Positions 25,729-35,256 of a stretch of DNA of 64,000 nt are shown here, one piece after another; the stretch's first letter is position 1, and each line of letters opens with the position of its first letter. Source of the stretch: Rostratula benghalensis (lineage: Eukaryota > Chordata > Aves > Charadriiformes > Rostratulidae); NCBI GenBank assembly GCA_013399305.1, contig VXAI01000301.1, positions 324,132 to 388,131 on the forward strand, read 5' to 3'. The notes beneath the pieces are model-generated. The model searched no databases. It had not been told where the DNA came from and worked only from the letters and a program-made list of their open reading frames with translations. The position numbers and the translations under genes were made by a program.

Positions 25729-25811
25729 AGTGTGTCAGGTTGGCTGTGTTTCCACGTCTATCCGCCAAGCACCAGCACTCTGTCGAAGAGCATATGCACA
25801 CGTGAAATGTG
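25729..25811 (+). CDS. Predicted coding exon, TPR helix A (SGT1-like)
   Basis: The exon has 83 bases. Its acceptor is excellent (CTGTCTCTTTTTCTTCAG, 25711-25728) and its donor is consensus (TGTG|GTAAGA at 25812). The frame that begins with one completing base gives 27 whole codons and ends in phase 1 with G. The C-terminal half reads QAPALCRRAYAHVKC. On the TPR numbering this supplies L4, C5, R7, A8, Y9 and H11 of helix A. R7, A8, Y9 and H11 are the residues found in the SGT1 (SUGT1) TPR. The segment has five CpG dinucleotides in an AT-rich setting, which suits coding constraint. The following exon (29444) completes the split codon as GAA (Glu) and supplies helix B. The N-terminal residues (VCQVGCVSTSI) do not resemble known SGT1. 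The product, if made, would bind a protein partner through a TPR; no partner can be named. Confidence 0.5.
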
Positions 25812-27884
25812 GTAAGATATTCTAGAACTTTGGTTAAATTTAGTCAACAAATACTGAAATTCCAGGTACAAAAAATATGCTGATGGAGAGGATTTTTTTT
25901 CCCTTTGTTTCCTGGTTCTTGCCATACTCAGAATGTTAAAAAGAGTAGGGAAATCGGGTAATAAAAATACTTTCATTTGACATTCACTCACATACAGCAG
26001 TGTTGTTTGGGTCTGGAAGGGGTCTTAGACCACTTTGCATTGAGCATAGTGTGAATCTGGCAGCTGGGCAGCTTCCTCTCTCAAGGTAGCTTCTTCACCA
26101 GTGCTTAATTTTCATTGGTACGTCAAGATATTGTTTCTCACTTGACCTGCAGTGGAATTTAGGTGTGAGTTTAAAGTACAAAATGAAAGCAGTTAATCTA
26201 AAAAGGAACCTCTCTAAGGATTTTTGTCAATCTTTATGATTTTAACATGTACAAATTACATGGTAAAAAATAATTTAAAAATATGATCTTTTAATAGAAA
26301 ATTTATTTCCCCAGAATAAATTAACCAATGTTATATGAATAAAAGTATAATCAACTTTATTAAGTTTTTAAAGTAGAAATTGATCTTCTATGAGATTTTT
26401 GCAAACGCTGGGGAATATGCATGTAAAGCAACTTGTGTGATTGAAAGCATGCTGTGCTTATGCAAAATTAATGCAAAATGTTCATTACATAAATGCAGCC
26501 AAACCTTTAGTACACATCTTTAAACGTTTGATGGTATTAACTCTTTTAATATTTTCTGAACCAACGTTGGAGCAAGATTAGACTTTGTGAAGTCTGTAAC
26601 ACAGATTTACGTGCTGCAAGTGTAGATACAACACTACTGTTCAGTTACACAAGTGCTATCAATACAAGGTGTTAAAGTTTCTAGGAGGAATGATCCTGAT
26701 AGCAGGGACTTCAGCTTGGACAAGTCAAATGGATATGGGTTGCTGTTAAAAATAAGTCACCACCGCTTAATTTTGCTTTTTGGTTTTAAATAGCAATAAA
26801 ACTTGAATATAGTTGATATTAAAGGCTTGTTGAGCAGATCTTTCTATATGATGCATTTTGAAATGTTAATGATAGGTTATATTGGGGAATGAAAGACCTC
26901 TCTGGAAAAAGGCACACAAACTCTCAGTCTGTCTCTGTCCTCATCCTCCCTTACAGGTATCTGCTGTTGTTACTGTATGTGTGCACAGTGCCTCTTTTAT
27001 GGAATAACTTGTGGAAAACCTGACTGACAAATTGCATGCAGCTTTATCTCATTTGTAAGCACAATGATTGCTATTATAAAAGTTGCTACAGGTGGCAAAA
27101 CGTTTTTCTCAGGGTCTACTCTGGATTTTGAGTGAGTCCTTCTCTCTTCTCACTGAACACATGTATAACGATGCAGTTTGATTTTGAAATGTTGAAGTAA
27201 AGATGGTCCATCTCCTTCAGGGTACCGACAATGCCATAGGTTTGATTTTGAGACAGTTTTCAAACTTTTCCAATGAGCTCAAATGGATTTTAAAAGTTTC
27301 AGCTTTCAACACTTGTACACTCAGGCAGTGCTTGTATGTGTTTGCCATTTCTACTTGTGCTCTCAGGACAAAAAGTACAGATATCAAACCAAAACTGACA
27401 TTTGCAGTCATGGTTAATCTTGTTGAGTATGTTTATTTGGTTGGCTCCAGATATGAATTTGCAGGATTACTGAGGTCAGAGCGTTGATGTATTTTGTGAC
27501 ATTCCCAAAACCTTTGATGGCAAAGAGTCCCTCAGCGTTCACACATCTGTTTTTCCTGCAGGTGGTAGTCCCTATCAGAAAGGCATTAGGTAACTTCTAG
27601 ACTACATTTTGCAAATAATTTCTGAAAAATGCCTGCGTTTTAGGTGTTTATTCCATATTCTTTCACAATCAAATATATATGTTATAGGCTTATTTATTTT
27701 GTATTATAACCTGTATTCATGTAACAATTATTAGATTTTATTCTCTTAATTTTTTCGTGATTTTATGTTTGCTGGCCATATTCCGCATGTCATTCCAGTG
27801 ATTTTAATAAAATTAAAGTACCTCATATGTCTACCCCTAGAAGGTGAAAGTTGTGATTGGTTGTGTAGTTTGGCTTTATTACAG

Positions 27885-28001
27885 GGAGAAAGAAGGGAGT
27901 ACTCACCTTTTCAGAAAGCTGGTCAGGGGCAGCCATACATCAGCAAAAAGCTCTGTTGCAGCCCCAGCTGTTTTTTTCCAAAGACTTGGAACTCAGAACT
28001 T
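27885..28001 (+). other. Weak cassette-exon candidate
   Basis: TTTGGCTTTATTACAG (acceptor) and ACTT|GTAAGT (donor) enclose 117 bases, a multiple of three, with all three frames open. It is more GC-rich than its surroundings. It sits inside the intron between the two TPR exons and could be inserted in phase. However, it would split the TPR between helices A and B, so it is unlikely to be part of the main product. No family is recognised. Confidence 0.12.
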
Positions 28002-29174
28002 GTAAGTTCTGCACTCAGCTCTGTTTCAATTTATTCCACGGCCACAAAGGTGTAGCTGCATTTTTCTGGGTCTCTTGTTTTATTTCCAGCTGTCTACTTT
28101 TTGTATTTGAGCTGTAAGCTTTAGTGGTCATAGTGTACATTTTCACTGTGTGTTTTCCCACATCTCTGATGCAGTTTTTATTTAGCCACCTTGGTGGCTA
28201 GAGGTAACGACTTATTAAAAAAGTGCAGGTTATATGTGTGGCTCAAACACGTCTGATTTTTTACTTCTAGATTTTACTTTGCAGTAAGAAAAGCCACCAT
28301 GAGTATTTTCTAGGAATAAGGTTTTGAAATTTGAATTCAGTAAAAAATTGCTGCAAGCGTATAAAATGCCATTCTGTTGGAGCCACAGTATGCCTGGGAG
28401 GGTGAAAATTTGACATCTTATGTTCTAGCATGTACAGGTTCTGCTGTAGGCTGTCCTGCGAGCCTTGCATGTAAGCTGGTTCCAGTACTGCAGAAGACAG
28501 CATGACTTAACACCTGTCACTTGTGGTTCATTCATTTTCTCTCTTATCCAAGAGTACCTGCAGCTCATTTCCAAAAGGGAACTGGCTCATGCAATTACAC
28601 TCCAGACCTCTTACCTAGGAATTTGATCCTGTTGGCCTATTTCAGCCAAGTGTCAAAGTGTCACAAACTCAGTTCCCACAAATTTCATGACAATAGGCTG
28701 GTGGAATTAAAGGGACACCAAGGGGGCAATGTAAGTGTAACCCTTATCAGGCATGAAAGACCTGGCATGAAGGAAAGGCATGATTAACCAGCTTCAACAG
28801 AAGTTGCACCCAGAGTTTTGGTCTTGCACACCATAAAATCTGCCTTTCAGCCAAAACTTCACTTCTATGTGGATCTGTGGCTGTCTAACATGGCACAAAC
28901 TATGGCTGCAGCATATTCTATATGTATAGTATCACTTCTCAGCCTGGGACTTCATAATGTCTTATAAGGACTTAAAGTCATTTCAGCTAAAAAGTCAGCC
29001 AGTTACAAGAGATGCGTTTATTGGAGGCCAGGCACGGTACTGGGAGAATGAGACAGGAATGGGATCTTGCTTCTTGGTGGCAGCACATTGTTACATCATT
29101 TGGAATATGTTGTACAGCTTCATGTTTGAGTGGGGAAATGCCATCTGAAAGGATTGTGTTAGCTGGGACTGTCT

Positions 29175-29259
29175 TGGAGGAGGCACTTGGAGTAGAGAGA
29201 TGCTTAAATATAATGACTGCACAGGGAAAAGAGTGGAAGTAGTTTTCATTAGGGTAAAG
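29175..29259 (+). repeat. Unidentified dispersed repeat, copy B
   Basis: Partner of 24284-24368, same orientation, about 4.9 kb away: 50 of 60 identical in the core, with the terminal 23 bases identical. The sequence after the shared end is unrelated in the two copies, so the end at GGGTAAAG may be a true element boundary. Confidence 0.6.
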
Positions 29260-29443
29260 AAAACTTAAGCCTTTAGAAGAGGACTTACAGATACTATCAA
29301 GGAAGTGTAAAAACCACCAATATGGCATACTCACACTGTGTGTATTCAGTGCTCTGATTTCATTGTGAGAACCATCTATTCATAAGAAAAATCTCTACAG
29401 TTTTATTAGTTGCTTTCTCTCACTTACTATGCATGTTTAATAG

Positions 29444-29505
29444 AAAATTTGAAGGAAGCAATAGGTGATGCTAATAAGGCTGTCCAGTTGGACCCTGCAA
29501 ATCCT
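29444..29505 (+). CDS. Predicted coding exon, TPR helix B (SGT1-like)
   Basis: The exon has 62 bases between GCATGTTTAATAG (preceded by TTGCTTTCTCTCACTTAC, a good pyrimidine tract and branch region) and a consensus donor (CCT|GTAAGT). It starts in phase 1 and ends in phase 0. Its 20 whole codons read NLKEAIGDANKAVQLDPANP. In TPR numbering A20, A27 and P32 fall exactly on the three hallmark positions of helix B, and N16, D23, A24, K26 and L30 match the SGT1 type (plant SGT1 has a similar DANKAIELDP run). Joined to 25729-25811, the two exons make one full 34-residue TPR with 13 of 30 comparable residues identical to the human SUGT1 TPR as I recall it. The next exon should begin in phase 0 with a second TPR or capping helix. 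I found only a weak candidate (32701). No stop, frameshift or lost splice site is visible. Confidence 0.55.
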
Positions 29506-32500
29506 GTAAGTAATCATGGTACAAACTGTATGTTCCATCATATAATTTCTCTTAGTGATTGAATTTATTCATTTAGCTATTACTGATTTCCTAGAAATAG
29601 TCTGCTCTATTTGTTATAAGAGAGTACAGCTTTGACTTGTTTTTATATAGTGGGGCACGGTAATCAAAATAAGCCAGTTATATTAATGTAAAATATGTTA
29701 TTATGTAGGATATTTTCAAGTGGGGAAAATTATATTTTGATATTATTGATTATTTGATATTATTTGATATTACCAGAAATATTTGCAGATTTAAATTCTT
29801 ATATCTCAAATTTTCCATGGAAGACCTTTACCTATATATGAACATGGCTATGTAGTGCAGATCTGTCACTGTCTGATCACTTTCAAACTTGGGTATTGGG
29901 GAAAAACCATGAAGATCCAGGGTTTAAGATAGGATCAGAAGATTGCTGTGTTTTTGTATCACCAGCCCATGCTGAGCTCTGAGGTGCCCAGCTTAACTTC
30001 TTCCAGTACTGGAGGTACCTGGAGGGATATGTGTACAAACTCATAAAATGGTTTGTGGTGCAGACTTACTATGAGTGGCAGCCATAGTCTTGGGGTAAAA
30101 AGGAGGCTGCAGCCTTTAGGGGACAAAAAAAAAAAGATGACCAGGAAAAGATATAGAAATATTAGTCTGTTTTGCTTCTCATGTGTTTAAAAAGAAGAAA
30201 ACATGAGGTCAAACCAGGCTTTAGTTTAAGCACTTGCATATCTTCTCTAAGCCACTGCTCATGCTGGAACTGAAGTGGACTTCAAATGCTTTTTGCTCTT
30301 GAGTTTTGATTTGACTTAATCTCCTCCTATTATGGAGTGCTTAAGTAAAAGCTCAGGTTTTGGTTCACCTTCTGGTTACAATTCCACATCCTTCCTGCAG
30401 TAAACAGTAATGCTTGTTAAAAAACCCAAGCCTTTCCAAAGCAGAATGCTCCTCAGCACACACAGTTCTCCCCAGGGAGAAGACAAGGGAACAAACAACA
30501 TGATGGTAGTCAGGTTGCTCTCTGTACCACTGGAAGGCATTCAGATACTACTGTGGTAAACGTGGTGTAAAAACACACATGGAAGAAAACAACAGACAGG
30601 CAACGTACAGCAGCTGGGGAAGGGCTGTACTGAATTAGCTGACTGTTGACCATCACTCTCTGCTTTCTGAACTCCATATTGTTCACTGCATTCTGCCTGC
30701 TTAATAAATGTTTTCCTATTACCACAGGCATTCCCTGAAAACAGTTGTCCTGCAACGGAGGGATAGCAGTAAGATTTTTCAGTGAATGTAGCCCTTTAGA
30801 GCCACCAAGGGAATGATTATTACAGTTCTGAAACCAATGGGAAGCTTACAGTGATTTCCCAGGATGTGACGAGACATTGAAATTTGATGTGATTAGCCTC
30901 TGAAAAGTTGAGATAATATTGATGATGAACAATGTCAGCCCCAAAGGAACTGTCATTCTCATCCTACCCTCCACTATGGCACACAATGTTTGCTGAAGTT
31001 ATAATTGTTTTAGAGCTGACTGCAAGAATACTTGCACAAGTAGGGTGGAATGAAATTGAGACTGCCAAAGAATTGGGGGTGACTTGTTTCTCTCAGCATG
31101 AGTAAATAAAAAATGTTGGTTTTAAGGAGAAAAAGGAATTTGGGTTGGATAGAACATTATCATTAAAGTTAAAATTATTAAAAATATAAAGATTGATGGT
31201 TACTGAGCAGTGTGTGTGCACATAGAATAATAATATGTTTCAGTTCACGGAGTCAAACGCTTGATCAGTAAACTATCAAACCTGGGATAGTTTCAGCACC
31301 TACTGACACATTTGAGGATCAGTTAAGAAAGTATGTTGGGAAATAAATGAGGATCCACCTTTATTGCATCTCTCCCCCTTTTTTGCGTTTTAAGAAGGCC
31401 TCGTGGGTCTTTTCAACTAGGTTTGTATTAGATGCAAATTACTTGGCATGGGACAATATTATAACATCACAGAGATTTCCGCAGGTGAGAAATTCAAGTT
31501 GCATCTATATGAAACACAGTGAATGAAAATTTGGAAAGTCCCTCAGGAAAACTTCAAGCTAGTTTACTGAAGATTACACTTCTATTACACATGAATAATT
31601 GATTTTTGGACTAGTTCTGACAAGCAGATCTTAGAAGATGGATCATGGCATTCCAAAAGCACATAAAATTTTCCCATCCAACTTTATTTTTATGAGATTG
31701 TTAATATCTACACTGGGCAGATAAAACATCAGTTTCTATATTACTAATGTGGCCAATGATGATGAAGTATCTGAAATTTAATTATGCACTTTTTAAAGCT
31801 AAAGGAATGAAGTCACCTTGCTGGCTGGGAACTGAAGATATGATTTCAAAGAATCTTGCCAAGCAAACTGGATGATTAGACTTCAAGCTGTGAAGAGGCA
31901 ACACTGAAGAATATGCTTAATTTTAAACACAAAAGTAATTTCACAGAATTCAGTTTGACTTAAAATTAATTATATGCTCCTTGGAACCAACGTTTTAACT
32001 CTAATCTTTTGCAATTGGACTTTAGCACATACATCTGAAGTGTTTCAAGTTCATTTGCTAGATAGCTTGCAATTTTTGTACACTGTTGATTATAGTATAG
32101 GATTGTGTTGCAAGTGCTCTGGTAATTAATGTGCAATTAGTAAATAGACACTTTACTTCTAATGCTCTAGGAAAGCACAGAAAATTTGCAGAGAATCCTC
32201 TGTTATTCTGCTGAACAGATGTAGCATAGTGAGCATGTATTCTGCCTTCCCAAAAATGCCTTTCCAGTATGCCCTGTCCTTGGTCTGGGGGCAAAAGGTG
32301 TGGAAATGTAAGGTCATTTGCATGATGTAAATGTAAAGGTAATGTCTAAGGCACCCACAGATAGTTATTTGGTGAGACTGATGAGACTCAAAGTATGTCA
32401 GCACAGTATGAGGACCCCTTGATTAAGGGTGTTAGATTTGTTCAGGCGGGTACCTGGTTTTCACATGTCAAGGGATTTTTAATCACTACTGACATCATGT

Positions 32501-32700
32501 GTATGAAAACTGGCCAAGTGGCCACCTATTCCTTGCTATTAATCCCTCAAAGAATCAGGAGTGATGGCCTTTTGGGATCTGGTATCTACAGCTTCTCCTC
32601 CCACTCAAGATTATAGAAGGAATCATCACTTCATTATTTTGCGTTTAATTTCATGCTGCTGATAATCTAGTTAAAATGTCAGTTCTTTTCCCATCAACAG
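29506..32700. other. Noncoding stretch (possible intron)
   Basis: No gene seen. A tandem TATTTGATAT duplication lies at 29751-29770. The ORFs on both strands are short and unsupported. Confidence 0.5.
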
Positions 32701-32783
32701 GCCTTTCAACTGCACAAGAAAAGTCAACACTTTTTTGATGTGGCAGACTTCTCTTGTCCTAAAACGGCATATTTCTATAATAA
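32701..32783 (+). other. Weak exon candidate, phase-compatible with TPR exon
   Basis: Bounded by TTCTTTTCCCATCAACAG (good acceptor) and TAA|GTGAGA (donor with a good intron side and a poor exon side). It starts in phase 0, as required after the exon at 29444, and stays open for 27 codons (AFQLHKKSQHFFDVADFSC begins it), ending in phase 2 with AA. The peptide does not look like a second TPR or like the SGT1 region after the first TPR, so the match in phase may be chance. If the donor is not used, the frame ends at the TGA at 32785-32787. Confidence 0.2.
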
Positions 32784-32994
32784 GTGAGAACTCATTTGAT
32801 TGTCTAGAGAGGTAAAATCTTATCTGAAATGTCTGGTCGGAAGAAGTTTGATCTATTATGGCGCTACTTTTTGGCAGTCAGAGCCCTTGGTTATTTAATT
32901 TTTTTTTTCTGTGGTGGCCATGAGATTGTCATAGTAGAATCACTTGCAGGGTTGTACTTCTTCCTGGGTCTGTATGGAGATACCTCTTTCACAT

Positions 32995-33055
32995 AGATTC
33001 ATAGAATGGTTAGAGTTGGAAGGGACCTTGAAGATCATTGAGTTCCAACAGAACG
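32995..33055 (-). mobile_element. CR1 LINE 3' end, - strand, short
   Basis: GATTCATAGAATGGTTAGAG, TTGGAAGGGACCTTGAAGAT and CATTGAGTTCCAAC are the reverse complement of the CR1 3' tail. The element stops abruptly after about 60 bases, a typical severe 5' truncation. Confidence 0.9.
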
Positions 33056-33925
33056 TTGTAGCACCACTTTTCTCCAGTGCAGATACTGGATGATCAGGGG
33101 ACAAAAATACACATGAGGAGTCAGAGAGAAGTGTCTTAGGTGCTTCACACTACTGGCAAATACTTTTGAAGAAGATAATTCACCCTTTGCTTGTACAGAT
33201 CTTCCTTTATGAAGGGAATTTCCCCTGTAAGAAATACTCAGAAGCAAATTGAGGAAAAATGCTGGTGTTTCACTGGATGCAGAAGAAGGAATTATACTAA
33301 CTGAGCAAACCTCTAACAAAATCCAAAGAATATAGACTCGTGTGCTGTATTGCCTTTTTTTCAGTAAACATTACCTCTCAAAAAGAATGCTCTGCATGCC
33401 AGCTCCCTTGTGATAGCATCTTTTGAATTAGATGAGTAAACCAATAAAACTGCATGATACAGCAATAATATTGGGCAAGGAGGAAGACAAACCTATTGAC
33501 ATTTTAGTGACACTGGTTATCTAAAATTTCTTCTGAGAGCAGGGAGGTATCACTGGTGAAGTAGTGAATCCAAGGGCTAGAAACCTAGCTCAGTATGACT
33601 GCCATCATCTCAAATGGAAATGGATATTTTATTAATTGCCACTGAGCTGCCGTGTAGTAACTTCTCAAAATTTCTTCTCTCCCTGAAAAAGATTAATGTC
33701 ACCTCTGAAATTAGTAGCGTCCTTTATCTAACTTTATTTTTATGTCAGTATATTTTTCCAAAGCTTTCTGAAAAGTACCAGTCCCATTCAATCTTATTGA
33801 AGTCCAAAAATTTGAAAATACATGCTATGGTCAGGAACTAAATTTAAAACCCGTGTCTTTGATGTCATATAAAATATATATTTTTTAATTATAAAAGCTC
33901 ATTAATGTTTATAAATATGTAAAGG
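33056..33925. other. Noncoding stretch
   Basis: Unique-looking AT-rich sequence with no supported gene. The ORFs at 33035-33319 (-) and 33614-33841 (+) resemble nothing known. Confidence 0.5.
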
Positions 33926-34247
33926 GTGAGTGTCAGGAGGATGGAGCCAGGCTCTTCTCAGTGACGGCCTATGATAGGACAAGGGGCAATGGGTGCAACC
34001 TGGGACACAGGAGGTTCCATTTAAATATGAGGAAAAACTTCTTCACAGTGAGGGTGACGGAGCACTGGAACCTGCTGCCCAGAGAGGTGGTGGAGTCTCC
34101 TTCTCTGGAGACGTTCAAGACCCGTCTGGACGCATTCCTGTGTGACCTGATCTGGGTGTTACTGCTCTGGCAGGGGGATTGGTCTAGATGATGTTTCAAT
34201 GTCCCTTCCAATCCCTGATAGTCTGTGATTCTGTGATTCTGTGAAGC
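33926..34247 (+). mobile_element. CR1 LINE 3' end, well preserved
   Basis: This is the freshest-looking CR1 in the window. It includes AGGACAAGGGGCAATGGGTG, GGAAAAACTTCTTCACAGTG, AGCACTGGAACCTGCTGCCC, TGCTCTGGCAGGGGGATTGG and CCCTTCCAATCCCTGATAGT, and ends with the octamer ATTCTGTG in two tandem copies. The + ORF at 33961-34191 is the C-terminal end of CR1 ORF2 ([20 protein letters not shown], then [19 protein letters not shown]), still open through the element. The 5' truncation leaves no endonuclease or reverse transcriptase domain, so it cannot move itself. It is the same subfamily as 11660-11753. Confidence 0.95.
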
Positions 34248-34394
34248 TTTCATTAGAATTCACCAGCTGTGAGCTTGTGTGATGAACTTTTCAAACATTA
34301 TTGTGGTTAGATTGAGATGTGCATTGGCTTGATCTTTTAGTTTTGCTTCTTAAGGAATTTGACCCAATGCATGTGTGCATTGTGATTAGAAATG

Positions 34395-34418
34395 CACACA
34401 CACACACACAAAAAAAAA
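34395..34418. repeat. CA microsatellite followed by A run
   Basis: Eight CA units followed by eight As. A possible polymorphic marker. Confidence 0.85.
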
Positions 34419-35183
34419 TGGATGAGAAAAACGAAGTTGCTGGTCTGCTGATAGCCTGCTGTGTTTTCAGTGTGGCTGCACTCTGCATTTAGTACTCCCA
34501 GTTAGAACATTAGATAAACAAATGTAGAGAGTGGTGAAATAAGGCTGTGATCATCTTCAGCTCTTGTATCAGGTCAGAACTGGTCTTTCAGTTTCTGAGA
34601 CACTGAGTCTTGATTCAGAGAGGGGTTTTTTGTATAGCAGGCTAGCTGGGTAAAATCCATTATTTCTTTGAGAACAAGCACACTCTTTGACTAAAAGCTG
34701 CTTAATTGGTACCTTTAAATGAAAGGTCAGTAAGGGGATGATTATTAATACTCCTGTACCTTCTCTGTTGTGTTAAAAGACTATAAATGAGGCTGCATAA
34801 ATGGAACAATTAATAATTCTCATCGCCTATAGCAATAATGTTATGAAAAAAGCCAGACCAGGCTGTTAAACTAGCAGGGGTTTAAGAATCGGTTTTACTC
34901 TTTTGCTTATGGTGGAGAGTGATAAAATAATTTTATAAAGCCAGATTAGAATACTGTCCTTTTGTGCCCTGAGAACAGTCTTGGAAGCTGCTTGTTTAAG
35001 CTGACTCTTTAAGCTGTTTAAGTTCTTTTCATGCTTTTCACGACTGAGAATTCCCGTTCAGAAAACTGAATGTTTACAATAAAATTACATCTACTGCTGT
35101 GCTGGCCTTAAATGTAATCATATCTCACTGACACTGAAATAGTAGCACTTGTTTATTAAGAACAGAATTAGGTAAATCCAGTT

Positions 35184-35256
35184 GGGCTTTTTTGGTTGGG
35201 TTGGTTTTTGGTTTTTGGTTTTTTTTGTTATTGTGGCTGGGTTTGTGTTTTTTTTC
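35184..35256. repeat. T/G-rich low-complexity tract (GGTTTTT units)
   Basis: Repeated GGTT and GGTTTTT units merging into T runs. It is G/T-only for most of its length. Confidence 0.7.

Larger units (their letters stand above)
25812..29443. other. Predicted 3.6-kb intron of the TPR gene
   Basis: Lies between the two TPR exons. It contains copy B of the unidentified repeat (29175-29259) and a possible cassette exon (27885-28001). No other gene is seen. Confidence 0.45.

Noticed and set aside
26005..26060. GTTTGGGTCTGGAAGGGGTC, similar to a CR1 tail
   Set aside because: Only about 20 bases resemble CR1 and the expected neighbouring blocks are absent.
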